Positions 46,857-55,555 of a stretch of DNA of 64,000 nucleotides are shown piece by piece. The stretch is from contig JAIQEW010000013.1 in assembly GCA_020073605.1 (NCBI GenBank), forward strand, positions 1 through 64,000. The letters run 5' to 3'. Source of the stretch: Terriglobia bacterium. GTDB lineage: Bacteria > Acidobacteriota > Terriglobia > Acidiferrales > UBA7541. The notes under the pieces are model-generated. The model had not been told where the DNA came from. It searched no databases and saw only the letters and a list, made by a program, of their open reading frames with translations. Every line of letters starts with the position of its first letter. The stretch's first letter is position 1. The position numbers and the translations under genes are program-made.

Positions 46857-47903
46857 GTGGCAACCCAAGCGACGCGACAACCGACTATCCTCGACGCTCT
46901 TCCCAAGGCGGAGCTGCACCTGCACCTGGAAGGATCGATCCGGCCGGAGACGGCTGTGGAGCTGGCGGCCCGCCATGGCGTCGATCTCACGCCGGAACAG
47001 GTCGCCGCGCGCTATCGCTACGCAGACTTCGCCGGATTCATCGAAGCCTTCAAGTGGGTCACTTCCTTCTTGCGCGATCCGGAAGACTACGCGCACATCA
47101 CGCGAAAGCTTCTCGAGGAACTGATCAACCAGAATGTTGTGTACGCCGAGATCACGATCTCAGCCGGCGTGATGCTCCGTCGAATGCAGAGTGTGGAGGC
47201 GAATTTCGCTGCCATCCGGGAAGCAGCCGAGAGCGTGGTTTTCCGGCGGATTCGAACAACGTGGCTCTTCGACGCAGTGCGGCAGTTCGGAGCGGACGCT
47301 GTGATGGAGACGGCGCGGTGGGCTTCCAAGCTGCACCGCTCGGGCGTGACCGCCTTCGGTATGGGCGGCGATGAACTGGTGTTCCCAACGGCCAATTTTC
47401 GCCCTGCGTTCGACCTGGCGCGCAGCGAGGGACTGCGCATTGTGTGTCACGCCGGCGAATTCGGCGGCCCCGAATCGGTGCGTGAAGCGGTCGAGATACT
47501 CGGCGCCGAACGAATCGGCCACGGCATCGCCCTGATGCACGATCCGCAGCTGGCCCAGTCGCTCGCGTTGCGGCGCGTTGTGCTCGAAAACTGCCCCACG
47601 AGCAATCTGGCCACCGGCGCGCTCGCGAAGCAGACGGGGAAGGCGGACGCGTCGCTCGCGGATCACCCGCTCAAGAAACTCCTCGAGCTGGGCTCGCTCG
47701 TCACGCTCTCAACCGACGACCCGGGAATGTTCCACACGGATCTGCTGACGGAATACTCCCATGCCGCGTCGCTCGGCCTCTCCAAAGAGCAGCTTTTTCA
47801 GCTTGCGGAGCAGGGTTTCAACGCCGCCTTCTTGCCGCCGATCGAAAAGCGCCAGTTGCTCGAGGACTTTCGTGCGGCAGCGAAATCGGCAGGCCTGTTA
47901 TAA
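46857..47903 (+). CDS. Adenosine / aminodeoxyfutalosine deaminase family
   Basis: 348 residues of the adenosine deaminase TIM-barrel family. Metal-binding HLHLEG near residue 20, CHAGEFGGP (His and catalytic Glu) near 200, ERIGHG near 220, and LSTDDPGMF (Asp) near 285. The segments YAEITISAGVML and TTWLFDAVRQFG resemble the branch that deaminates 6-amino-6-deoxyfutalosine in the alternative menaquinone pathway. Start is GTG at 46857, 6 bp after the P1-fold gene, so they are probably co-transcribed. The family is clear; the substrate choice is inferred. Confidence 0.88.
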   Translation: MATQATRQPTILDALPKAELHLHLEGSIRPETAVELAARHGVDLTPEQVAARYRYADFAGFIEAFKWVTSFLRDPEDYAHITRKLLEELINQNVVYAEITISAGVMLRRMQSVEANFAAIREAAESVVFRRIRTTWLFDAVRQFGADAVMETARWASKLHRSGVTAFGMGGDELVFPTANFRPAFDLARSEGLRIVCHAGEFGGPESVREAVEILGAERIGHGIALMHDPQLAQSLALRRVVLENCPTSNLATGALAKQTGKADASLADHPLKKLLELGSLVTLSTDDPGMFHTDLLTEYSHAASLGLSKEQLFQLAEQGFNAAFLPPIEKRQLLEDFRAAAKSAGLL

Positions 47904-47927
47904 TCAGTCGGCCTCACAGGGAAAAAG

Positions 47928-48170
47928 ATGAAAGCACACGTCTGGGTCATGCTGAAGTCCACCGTCCTCGATCCGCAGGGACAGACCATCGAGCGCGCGC
48001 TCGCCTCGCTTGGCTATGAGAAGGTGCAGAACGTGCGCCAAGGCAAGTTTTTCGTGCTCGATCTCGACGGCCTCAGCCGCGCCGACGCACAGACTCAAGT
48101 CGAGCGCATCGCCAAAGATGTGCTCACGAATCCCGTCATCGAAGAGTTCCGCTTCGAAATTCTCGATTGA
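47928..48170 (+). CDS. purS: Phosphoribosylformylglycinamidine synthase subunit PurS
   Basis: 80 residues. Motifs VMLKSTVLDPQGQTIERAL, GKFFVLDL and LTNPVIEEFRFEI match PurS, the small dimeric subunit that joins PurL and PurQ in purine synthesis. GGGAAAAAG precedes the ATG. purQ and purL are usually next to purS but are not in the window; here the neighbours are a deaminase gene and glmS. A terminator hairpin (48221-48239) follows. Confidence 0.92.
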   Translation: MKAHVWVMLKSTVLDPQGQTIERALASLGYEKVQNVRQGKFFVLDLDGLSRADAQTQVERIAKDVLTNPVIEEFRFEILD

Positions 48171-48220
48171 CCCGCGCAGTTAAGCAAGTAGGGGTGATGT
48201 GGCTAAGGCCTTTCACAATG

Positions 48221-48239
48221 AGCCGGTTACGGCTTTTTT
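48221..48239 (+). terminator. Rho-independent terminator after purS
   Basis: AGCCG-GTTA-CGGCT followed by a run of T. The position 50 bp after the purS stop and before glmS fits intrinsic termination. The 230 bp between purS and glmS shows nothing else I can name; no glmS ribozyme core was recognised. Confidence 0.75.
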
Positions 48240-48402
48240 GCGCCCTCGCCCCCTCCTTGGCCTCCCATCCAAGCCCTCATTCTGCCGATGATTATGCCGA
48301 AACACGGTGAAGCCTCGGCCGTCGGCGGACCAGACCGCTGTGCTAGCATATTGAGATTGCCCTCGGAAGTCGCACCGTGGCGGGGCTGGAGAGCAAGCTC
48401 AA

Positions 48403-50259
48403 ATGTGCGGAATTGTCGGATATATCGGGCCTAAGCGCGTCGTCCCCCTGATCCTCGACGGCCTGAAGCGCCTCGAGTACCGCGGCTACGATTCCGCGGG
48501 GATCGCCGTCGTGGGCGAGAACGGGAAGATCGAGATTCGCCGGGCCCCCGGCAAGTTGCGCAACCTCGAGGAATCTATCCGCGCGACACCGCTCGAGGGC
48601 GTTTACGGCATCGGCCACACGCGCTGGGCTACGCACGGGCGCCCCACCGAGGAAAACGCCCATCCGCACCGCGATTGCACCGGCGAAATCGTCGTGGTGC
48701 ACAACGGGATCATCGAAAACTACATCGAGCTCAAGAACCAGCTCATCGCCGAGGGACACAAGTTCGTCACCGAAACCGATACGGAAGTAATCGCCCACTT
48801 GATCGAGAAATTCTCGAAGAACGCGCCGCTCGAAGAAGCCGTCCGGAAGGCTGTGAAGGCGATGACCGGCTCCTATGCGCTCGTGGCGCTCTCGAGCAAG
48901 GACCCTCAAAAGATCGTAGCCGCGCGCCTGGGGCCGCCGATTGTCGTCGGCATGGGCGAACATGAATTTTTCGTCGCGAGCGACATCCCCGCGATCCTCG
49001 CGCACACGCGCAGCGTATTCTTTCTCGGTGACGGCGAAATGGCCATTCTCACGCCCCAGGGTGTGCAGTTGTGCGATTTCGAATCCCACCCGATTAATCG
49101 CGCGGCCCAGCACATCTCCTGGGACCCGATCATGGCCGAGAAGGGCGGCTTCAAGCATTTCATGCAGAAGGAAATCTTCGAGCAGCCGCGCGCTGTGCGC
49201 GACACTCTGCTCGGAAGAATCTCGCAGGAAACGGGAAAAGTCTTCCTCGACAAGATGGACATCACCGAGGAGGAGTTCCGCAATTTCCGCGACGTGAAAA
49301 TCGTCGCGTGCGGCACGAGCTGGCACGCGGGGCTGGCCGGAAAGTTCATGATCGAGCGCCTCGCGCACATCCCCGTCGAAGTGGACTACGGCAGCGAGTT
49401 CCGCTATCGCGATCCGATTCTCGACAAGAACAGCCTGATCATCGCCATCAGCCAGTCGGGTGAAACGGCGGACACGCTGGCGGCCGAGCGCGAGGGCCGG
49501 CAGAAGGGCGCGAAGGTCGTCTCCATCTGCAACGTCGTCGGCGCTATGCTGACGCGCGAATCGAGCGGCACGATCTACACGCACGCGGGCCCGGAAATTG
49601 GCGTCGCCTCGACGAAGGCGTTTACCGGCCAGCTGACCGCGCTCCTGCTCATGGCGCTGTATCTCGGCCAGATTCGCGGCAAACTGTCGAATTCCACGTC
49701 CCAGCACCTGATGCAGGAATTGACACGCGCTCCGCACAAGATCGGCTCGATTCTGGAGCATGACGCGCAGATCGAGGATCTCGCGCGCCAGTTTTTCCGC
49801 TACACGGACTTTCTGTATCTCGGCCGCGGCATCCACTATCCCATCGCTCTCGAGGGCGCGCTCAAGCTGAAGGAAGTTTCCTACATTCACGCCGAGGGCT
49901 ATCCCGCCGGCGAGATGAAGCATGGCCCGAACGCGTTAATCGATGAAAATCTGCCGGTCGTCATGATCGCCACGCGCGACGAATCCGATCACGAGTCGAT
50001 GACCCGCTACGAGAAGACGATTTCGAATTTGCAGGAAGTGAAGGCCCGCGACGGGATCGTGATCGCCGTGGTCACCGAAGGCGACCGGCTCGCGCGCGAG
50101 ACCGCCGATCACGTGATTGAAGTTCCTCCGGTGCCGGAGCTGATCGCTCCGATTCTCGAGATCGTTCCGCTGCAACTGCTCGCGTACCATATCGCCGTGC
50201 GGCGCGGTTGCGACGTGGACCAGCCCCGCAACCTCGCGAAGTCCGTCACGGTCGAATAG
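48403..50259 (+). CDS. glmS: Glucosamine-6-phosphate synthase
   Basis: 618 residues. It makes glucosamine-6-phosphate from fructose-6-phosphate and glutamine for wall and LPS synthesis. The ATG starts MCGIVGYIG, with Cys2 as the N-terminal nucleophile of the glutaminase domain (about 1-240, GHTRWATHG and HNGIIENY). Two SIS isomerase domains follow (CGTSWHAG near residue 308, [13 protein letters not shown] near 350, STKAFTGQL near 405). The end [13 protein letters not shown] is the family signature. Clean start, no overlap with neighbours. Confidence 0.97.
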   Translation: MCGIVGYIGPKRVVPLILDGLKRLEYRGYDSAGIAVVGENGKIEIRRAPGKLRNLEESIRATPLEGVYGIGHTRWATHGRPTEENAHPHRDCTGEIVVVHNGIIENYIELKNQLIAEGHKFVTETDTEVIAHLIEKFSKNAPLEEAVRKAVKAMTGSYALVALSSKDPQKIVAARLGPPIVVGMGEHEFFVASDIPAILAHTRSVFFLGDGEMAILTPQGVQLCDFESHPINRAAQHISWDPIMAEKGGFKHFMQKEIFEQPRAVRDTLLGRISQETGKVFLDKMDITEEEFRNFRDVKIVACGTSWHAGLAGKFMIERLAHIPVEVDYGSEFRYRDPILDKNSLIIAISQSGETADTLAAEREGRQKGAKVVSICNVVGAMLTRESSGTIYTHAGPEIGVASTKAFTGQLTALLLMALYLGQIRGKLSNSTSQHLMQELTRAPHKIGSILEHDAQIEDLARQFFRYTDFLYLGRGIHYPIALEGALKLKEVSYIHAEGYPAGEMKHGPNALIDENLPVVMIATRDESDHESMTRYEKTISNLQEVKARDGIVIAVVTEGDRLARETADHVIEVPPVPELIAPILEIVPLQLLAYHIAVRRGCDVDQPRNLAKSVTVE

Positions 50260-50297
50260 CCTACTCAATCGGCCCCGGCGCGTATAAAATGCACGCC

Positions 50298-51614
50298 ATG
50301 CGGGTCCGCCTCTTCATCCGGCGCGCTCTCTTTGCCTTCACGTTTGTATTGCTCGCCGTGCCGTCTCCCGCGCGAAGTCAGACGGCCCTTCCCACTCAAT
50401 TCCGCTTGGCGGGCGTGAAATTTACTGGTCTGAGCCGATATTCCGAAAAGCAGGTGCTTGCTGCGGGCGGATTGCAAATCGGCGAGGCCGTCACTGCGGA
50501 CCAGCTGCAAGCGGCGGCGGATCGCTACGCCAAATCGGGCGCATTCGATCATGTCGGCTATCGGTACTCGAGTCGCGGAACCGATCTCAACGCGCAGTTC
50601 GAATTGACCGAGACCAAGACTTTGATCTCCTGCGTCTTCGACAATTTTGTGTGGTTCTCGCTGGAGGAATTGAACCAGACACTTCAGCGCCGCGTCCCCC
50701 TCTATACCGACGCCATTCCACAAGGGGGCACAACGGTCAAGGAAGTCTCCGATGCTCTGCTGGGAATTCTGAAATCCAACGGAATCAGCGGCACCATTGA
50801 ACAAACCCCCTTCTACGCCAAGATGGGCGGAACGATCAGCGGCTTTCTATTCCGCGTTGATGGAGTCTCCATGCATGTCCGCACTCTCCGCTTCCCCGGT
50901 GCTGCTGGAGTCTCTGAGAAAGACCTGGGAACCGCATCGTCTCAGGTGATCGGGCGTGATTACTCCGCACTGAACACCACGGTGTTTGCCTCGACAGCGT
51001 TGTCTGCGTTCTATCACCGCCGTGGCTATCTGGCTGTGCATTTCGATCCACCTCAAGCAACTATGATCGGGAGCGACCTTACAAGTCCATCGCTTGATAT
51101 CGCTGTAGCCATTCCCGTGGCCGAAGGGCTGCAATATCTCTGGGACAAGGCTGCTTGGACTGGAAATCGCCAGCTTTCAACCGACGACCTGACGCGATTG
51201 CTGGGGATGAGACCGGGGGAAGTCGCGAACCAGGACCAGATCGACGCGGGATTTCACTCTATCGGCGATGCCTACCAGAAGCAGGGCTACATCGACGCCA
51301 AGATTGAAGCGAAGCAAGTATTGGACGACCACACTCGGCTCGCGAGCTACGACGTGGCGATCGAAGAAAACGCTCAATTCCATATGGGCGGAGTTCGCTT
51401 CGACGGGCTTCCCGACCGCGTCGCGCAGAGTTTGGTTAAGAAATGGCGGCTCAAACCGGGCGACGTATTTGATGGAACGTATCCGCTCGAATTCATGAAG
51501 AAGGTTGCGCCGCAAGAGCTTGCCGGAGCAAAGAGCCCACCGACAAGTTCCACAATCAGTTTGCAGCGCGATCCACAGAATGCAAGTGTTGACGTCTTGA
51601 TCGCATTCCACTAG
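50298..51614 (+). CDS. Exported POTRA-repeat protein
   Basis: About 438 residues with a signal peptide (residues 1-25, ending ARSQ). Several POTRA-like units follow, the clearest near residues 30-100 (FRLAGVKFTGLSRYSEKQV, then FELTET) and near 270-420 (WTGNRQLSTDDL, AGFHSIGDAYQKQGYIDAKI, MGGVRFDGL). These occur in BamA/TamA-type envelope assembly proteins, but no C-terminal beta-barrel is present, so it must work as a soluble or tethered periplasmic piece. ATG 50298 is preferred; 50289 is close. A paralogue follows 10 bp downstream. Confidence 0.72.
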   Translation: MRVRLFIRRALFAFTFVLLAVPSPARSQTALPTQFRLAGVKFTGLSRYSEKQVLAAGGLQIGEAVTADQLQAAADRYAKSGAFDHVGYRYSSRGTDLNAQFELTETKTLISCVFDNFVWFSLEELNQTLQRRVPLYTDAIPQGGTTVKEVSDALLGILKSNGISGTIEQTPFYAKMGGTISGFLFRVDGVSMHVRTLRFPGAAGVSEKDLGTASSQVIGRDYSALNTTVFASTALSAFYHRRGYLAVHFDPPQATMIGSDLTSPSLDIAVAIPVAEGLQYLWDKAAWTGNRQLSTDDLTRLLGMRPGEVANQDQIDAGFHSIGDAYQKQGYIDAKIEAKQVLDDHTRLASYDVAIEENAQFHMGGVRFDGLPDRVAQSLVKKWRLKPGDVFDGTYPLEFMKKVAPQELAGAKSPPTSSTISLQRDPQNASVDVLIAFH

Positions 51615-51624
51615 TTTCCTGGTT

Positions 51625-52908
51625 ATGCGTACTGCACGGATGATTCTGCTGATCGGGCTGCTCCTGCCGGTTGCGCTTCGCGCGCAGGCGCCCAATGTTC
51701 CAGCCGCGGGGAAACTCGCATCCGTCAAAGTCACGGGCTCGGTCCGATTCCACTCCGATCAAATTGTACCTGCGACAGGCCTTTCTCCTGGCGCCAGCAT
51801 CACGAAGGATGATTTGCAGCGAGGCGCCGACCGTCTGGCGCAACTCGGTCCCTTTGCCACGGTGCAGTATCGCTACGCGACCGTGGACACGGGCGTGCAG
51901 GCCGAATATCAGGTCAAGGACGCGCCGGCGGTACCCGTATGGTTCGACAATTTTCCGTGGTTCACGGACGATGAGCTGACCGCCGAACTGAAGAAGACCA
52001 TCCCGCTGTTCGACGGCACAGCTCCCGAGCACGGCACCCTGTTGGACGACATATCGAGCGCGCTTGAGAAACTGCTCGAAACACGCGGCGTCCATTCGAG
52101 CGTCTCGCACGCGCTCGCAATAGCGCCTGCCACCGACGAACGCATCCAGCAGTTTCGCGTTGATAGCGGCGCATTGAACATCGCGAGCGTTGAGTTCACC
52201 GACGCGCTTGCGCAGAGCGACCGCGGGATCCACGTCCGCCTTGCCGATATCGTCGGCCAAGCCTACTCTCACACGCTCATCGAGCTTTTCGAGTTTGAGC
52301 AGGTTCGTCCCGTCTATCTCGCCCACGGCTACATCCGCGTAAAGTTCGGCGCGCCGCGCCCGCGGATCGAGGCCAGCTCCGGCAAATCCGGGATTACGGT
52401 CGTCGTCCCCGTCGAGCCAGGCCCTATGTACACATGGAACCGGGCGACCTGGACGGGGAACTCCGTGTTCGGCGTGTTGGAATTGAACACGATGTTCCCT
52501 CTCCACGAGGGCAACCCGGCTGACGGAGTGAGGATCGAAGCCGGCTGGCAGGCCGTGCGCGATGCATACGCCCGCCGCGGGTATCTGGATGTGAATCTCG
52601 CCTCGGTGCCGCACTTCGACGAGGCCACGAAGCAGGTTTCGTACGCCGTGGCCGTCACGGAAGGCCCGCAGTACCGCATGGGCAAGCTCGTGCTCACGGG
52701 CCTTTCGATCGAAGGCGAGCGCCGCATCCGCGCGGGATGGAACATCGCCGCTGGCGCGGTGTTCGACAAGGACGTTTACGAGGAATTTTACGCGAACGGA
52801 ATCAAGCAAGCGTTCACCGGGCTTCCCTTTCATTACGAGAAAATCGGCCGCTTCCTGCAAGAAGATCCAAAGGACGCGACGGTGGACGTTCTCCTCGACT
52901 TCCAGTAA
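51625..52908 (+). CDS. Exported POTRA-repeat protein (paralogue)
   Basis: 427 residues, signal peptide ending ALRAQ. It shares the layout of the gene at 50298: VKVTGSVRFHSDQIVPATGL, FDNFPWFTDDELTAELKKTIPLF (compare FDNFVWFSLEELNQTLQRRVPLY in the neighbour) and RKLVLTGLSIEGE-like third repeat. The shared ends DVLLDFQ and DVLIAFH indicate tandem duplication. No beta-barrel follows. The pair could be a two-part periplasmic scaffold; function is inferred from fold only. Confidence 0.72.
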   Translation: MRTARMILLIGLLLPVALRAQAPNVPAAGKLASVKVTGSVRFHSDQIVPATGLSPGASITKDDLQRGADRLAQLGPFATVQYRYATVDTGVQAEYQVKDAPAVPVWFDNFPWFTDDELTAELKKTIPLFDGTAPEHGTLLDDISSALEKLLETRGVHSSVSHALAIAPATDERIQQFRVDSGALNIASVEFTDALAQSDRGIHVRLADIVGQAYSHTLIELFEFEQVRPVYLAHGYIRVKFGAPRPRIEASSGKSGITVVVPVEPGPMYTWNRATWTGNSVFGVLELNTMFPLHEGNPADGVRIEAGWQAVRDAYARRGYLDVNLASVPHFDEATKQVSYAVAVTEGPQYRMGKLVLTGLSIEGERRIRAGWNIAAGAVFDKDVYEEFYANGIKQAFTGLPFHYEKIGRFLQEDPKDATVDVLLDFQ

Positions 52909-53040
52909 GAGCCGGAGCGTCCCCTCGATGTGGCGGCCCGTTTTCACGGTCCGGCCAAGGAACTTTTGGTCGCGCGGCTGCGTACAATTGTGATAGGAAC
53001 GCTGCGGGAGCCGCACCGGCGGCTTGTTCCGCAAGCACAC

Positions 53041-54030
53041 ATGATGCGATCAAATGCGCGAATCGGTTTCACAGCCGCAGCTCTTGCAGGAGCCGCACTG
53101 GCGGTCTGCCTCGCGGGCTGCGGGCCGGAATCAGGCCTCACTGGGACGTCGGACCGGACCTTCACCGTCAGCGGGCCCGTCCGCCTGGAAATCGTCAACG
53201 GCAGCGGCGATTCCCGCGTCTCCGCCGGCCCGTCCGGTGAGGTCCGCATCCACGCGCAGTTTCGAGTGTTCGCTTGGCCGTGGGAAGACGCGCAGCACAA
53301 GCTCGAGGCAGTCGAAGCAAATCCTCCGTTTTCGCAGAGCAATAATCTGATCCGTATCGGCAATCCCGGCTGGGACTGGAACGATTTCGCCGCAGACTAC
53401 ACTGTCACCGCTCCGGCGGACGCCGAAGTACGTGCCGTCGCAGGCTCGGGAAACATCGACGTCAACGGGGTCCACGGCCCTGCTAGTTTTGTGGCCGGTT
53501 CCGGGAATGTTTCGGCGAGCGCCATCTCGGATGACGTTCGCACCACCGTCGACAGCGGGCGCGTTCGATTGGCCGATGTCCAGGGTCACGTCCAGGTCAT
53601 CGCGGGCTCCGGCGATATCAACATCGATGGCGCCAAAGGGGAAGTTCGCGTTCGCTCCGGCTCGGGGAACATCCAAGTCGAGCGGCCGGGCGGCACCGTC
53701 GTCGGAGACACCGGCAGCGGCAACGTGAGCGTCACCGGCGCCACGGGAGACCTCCGGTTACACTCCGCCTCGGGCGACATCACGGTGGACGGCAATCCGA
53801 GCGCCACCAGCTACTGGGACTTTCGCGCCAGCTCCGGAGAAGTTCGGCTGAAAGTCCCTTCCGACGCTAGTCTCCGGTTTTACGCGCATAGCGGCTCCGG
53901 CGATATCGACGTCGGGATTCCCGGCGCCATTGAAGAGCAAGGCGAGAGGCACGAGGTGCATGCGCGAATAGGCGACGGCAAGGCTCGCGTCGAAGCGCAA
54001 ACGTCCTCGGGAAGCATCTCCCTGCACTAG
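53041..54030 (+). CDS. DUF4097-type beta-helix lipoprotein
   Basis: About 329 residues. A lipoprotein signal (AVCLAGC, Cys near residue 23) is followed by repeats of the form SGSGDI / AGSGNI spaced 15-20 residues apart over residues 125-290 (for example AGSGDINIDGAKG and TGSGNVSVTGATG), the pattern of DUF4097 right-handed beta-helix domains. ATG 53041 (or 53044) is chosen from the signal peptide. Its stop codon lies within the left arm of the inverted repeat at 54027-54134. Role is unknown, probably surface or envelope. Confidence 0.78.
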   Translation: MMRSNARIGFTAAALAGAALAVCLAGCGPESGLTGTSDRTFTVSGPVRLEIVNGSGDSRVSAGPSGEVRIHAQFRVFAWPWEDAQHKLEAVEANPPFSQSNNLIRIGNPGWDWNDFAADYTVTAPADAEVRAVAGSGNIDVNGVHGPASFVAGSGNVSASAISDDVRTTVDSGRVRLADVQGHVQVIAGSGDINIDGAKGEVRVRSGSGNIQVERPGGTVVGDTGSGNVSVTGATGDLRLHSASGDITVDGNPSATSYWDFRASSGEVRLKVPSDASLRFYAHSGSGDIDVGIPGAIEEQGERHEVHARIGDGKARVEAQTSSGSISLH

Positions 54031-54134
54031 TACCGTTCCAACTTTTCTGAAAAAAGGAATCTGATTTGTTCGGCACGCAAAGAGGGCACCGGGCTGGCAA
54101 CCAAACTCGTCGAAACAAGTTGGAACGGCACTAG
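54027..54134. repeat. 108 bp element with 18 bp inverted termini
   Basis: Left end CTAGTACCGTTCCAACTT (54027-54044) and right end AAGTTGGAACGGCACTAG (54117-54134) are inverted repeats matching at 17 of 18 positions. The element has CTAG at both tips. It provides the stop codons of both convergent genes (TAG 54028-54030 and, on the minus strand, TAG 54131-54133). It may be a short MITE-like repeat or a large bidirectional hairpin. No coding frame inside. Confidence 0.65.
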
Positions 54135-55057
54135 GGAGCGAAAGTCGAAGGAATCCGCGCGGCGTCGCGGGCGGCGAGGATTGTGCCCACGTGGATGCTG
54201 ATCGTATCGGTTACGTGCCGCGCGTAACCTCCTGCAAGAGTGATTGCCACCGGCACGCCGTTTCGCCGCGCGTAGTCGAAAACAAGCGCGTCACGCCGCG
54301 CCAGACCATCTATCGTGAGCGCCAGCCCGCCTAACTGATCTTCCCGGTACGGATCGGCTCCCGCCACATAAAACAAAACATCCGGCGCGAAGTCGTGGAA
54401 AGCCCGATGCAGGTGCTTTTCGAGAATCGCGAGATAGTCGGCGTCGCCGATTCCGTCCGGCAGATCGATATCGATCGTCGAAGGCGGCTTGGAGTGCGGA
54501 TAGTTGTGCACCTGATGAATCGAAAGCGTGAAGACCGTTTCGTCGCCGCCGAAGATTGCCGCCGTGCCGTTCCCCTGATGAACGTCCGTGTCCACCACCA
54601 TCGCGCGCTCGATCGCGCCGTCGAACTGGAGCCTCCGGATGGCGATGGCGACGTCGTGAATCACGCAGAATCCCTCGCCGTGATCGGGATAAGCGTGATG
54701 GAATCCGCCGCCGATGTTTGCCGCCCAGCCGTCTTGCAGTGCGCGGCGTCCGGCCAGAATTGACCCGCCCGCGGCGAGCCAGCACGCTTCAATCAGCTTG
54801 GCCGAATAGGGCACCTCGAGTTGCAAGATTTCTGCAGGGCTTAGCGAGCCGGTCTTGAGCTTGTGGACGTACTCTCGCGAATGAACCCGCAGCACGTCTT
54901 CATCGGCCGCGGGCTCGGGCGCAAGAAAGTCTTCGGGCCCGGCAATCCCGTCGGCCAGCAATCGGTCGCGTATCAATCGGTATTTCTGGGATGGGAACAC
55001 GTGTGCGCCGAGGTTCAGATCGTAGCCTTCGTGGTAGATCAGCTTGAATGGCAGCAC
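54131..55057 (-). CDS. AcuC/histone-deacetylase-family deacetylase
   Basis: 308 residues, arginase/deacetylase fold. GGFHHAYPDHGEGFCVIHD (active-site His pair), VDTDVHQGNGTAAIF (zinc ligands Asp and His) and YVAGADPYREDQLGGLAL (third zinc ligand Asp). This is the class used by bacteria to remove acetyl groups from proteins (AcuC) or from polyamines. In this genome it could oppose the GNAT domain encoded at 13092, which is inference. It is convergent with the DUF4097 gene and uses the inverted repeat end as its stop. Confidence 0.9.
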   Translation of the reverse strand: MLPFKLIYHEGYDLNLGAHVFPSQKYRLIRDRLLADGIAGPEDFLAPEPAADEDVLRVHSREYVHKLKTGSLSPAEILQLEVPYSAKLIEACWLAAGGSILAGRRALQDGWAANIGGGFHHAYPDHGEGFCVIHDVAIAIRRLQFDGAIERAMVVDTDVHQGNGTAAIFGGDETVFTLSIHQVHNYPHSKPPSTIDIDLPDGIGDADYLAILEKHLHRAFHDFAPDVLFYVAGADPYREDQLGGLALTIDGLARRDALVFDYARRNGVPVAITLAGGYARHVTDTISIHVGTILAARDAARIPSTFAP

Positions 55058-55168
55058 GATTTGCCGAGCCTATCGCGAACTTTTCGTAAACGCAAACGAG
55101 CCCGCCATGCGCGGGACTGTCAAACACCAAATGGACTTCGAGGAACTCCGTGTGCTAGCCTCGCATCG

Positions 55169-55507
55169 ATGCGACGCCTACGAGCCATCGCCGTCATTGT
55201 CGCGCTGCTCGCGACGCCCTTGGCGCTGCTCGCCCGCGGCATGGCCTGCGAAGCGTCCGCGTGCACGATGTGTTGCCCCATGCACACGTCCCATTCGCAT
55301 TCGGGCCAGCCGATGGCGTGCCACTGTTCGACGAAGTCGAGGAACAGCGCGCCCGATTTCGGATTGATCGCTCCCATCGCACCGACGATGCCAGCTCCGC
55401 TTGTCACTCTCGCCGTCCCGGACGCCGTCCGCCAACCATTCTCAACTTACACGCAGTCGGCTGTTTCGAGCTTCCTCTCTGCTCCGCTTCAGCCTCCGCG
55501 CGCCTAG
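55169..55507 (+). CDS. Small secreted Cys/His-rich protein
   Basis: 112 residues. Signal peptide (1-25), then a dense metal-ligand segment: CEASACTMCCPMHTSHSHSG and MACHCST (residues about 27-55), with six Cys, four His and three Met. The rest is hydrophobic/Pro-rich. It most likely binds copper or a similar soft metal. It is the first of three co-directional genes ending with a CusF-like/SCO lipoprotein, which supports a metal role. The start at 55169 is chosen for the signal sequence; no strong ribosome site is visible, which lowers confidence. Confidence 0.6.
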   Translation: MRRLRAIAVIVALLATPLALLARGMACEASACTMCCPMHTSHSHSGQPMACHCSTKSRNSAPDFGLIAPIAPTMPAPLVTLAVPDAVRQPFSTYTQSAVSSFLSAPLQPPRA

Positions 55508-55555
55508 CATCCTTCCATCGCAGTCCAGTAGCCCAAATCAGAAAGGGAGGAGTAC

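Noticed and set aside
48240-48402. Possible glmS ribozyme upstream of glmS
   Set aside because: I could not find the conserved ribozyme core; the leader has no recognisable fold.
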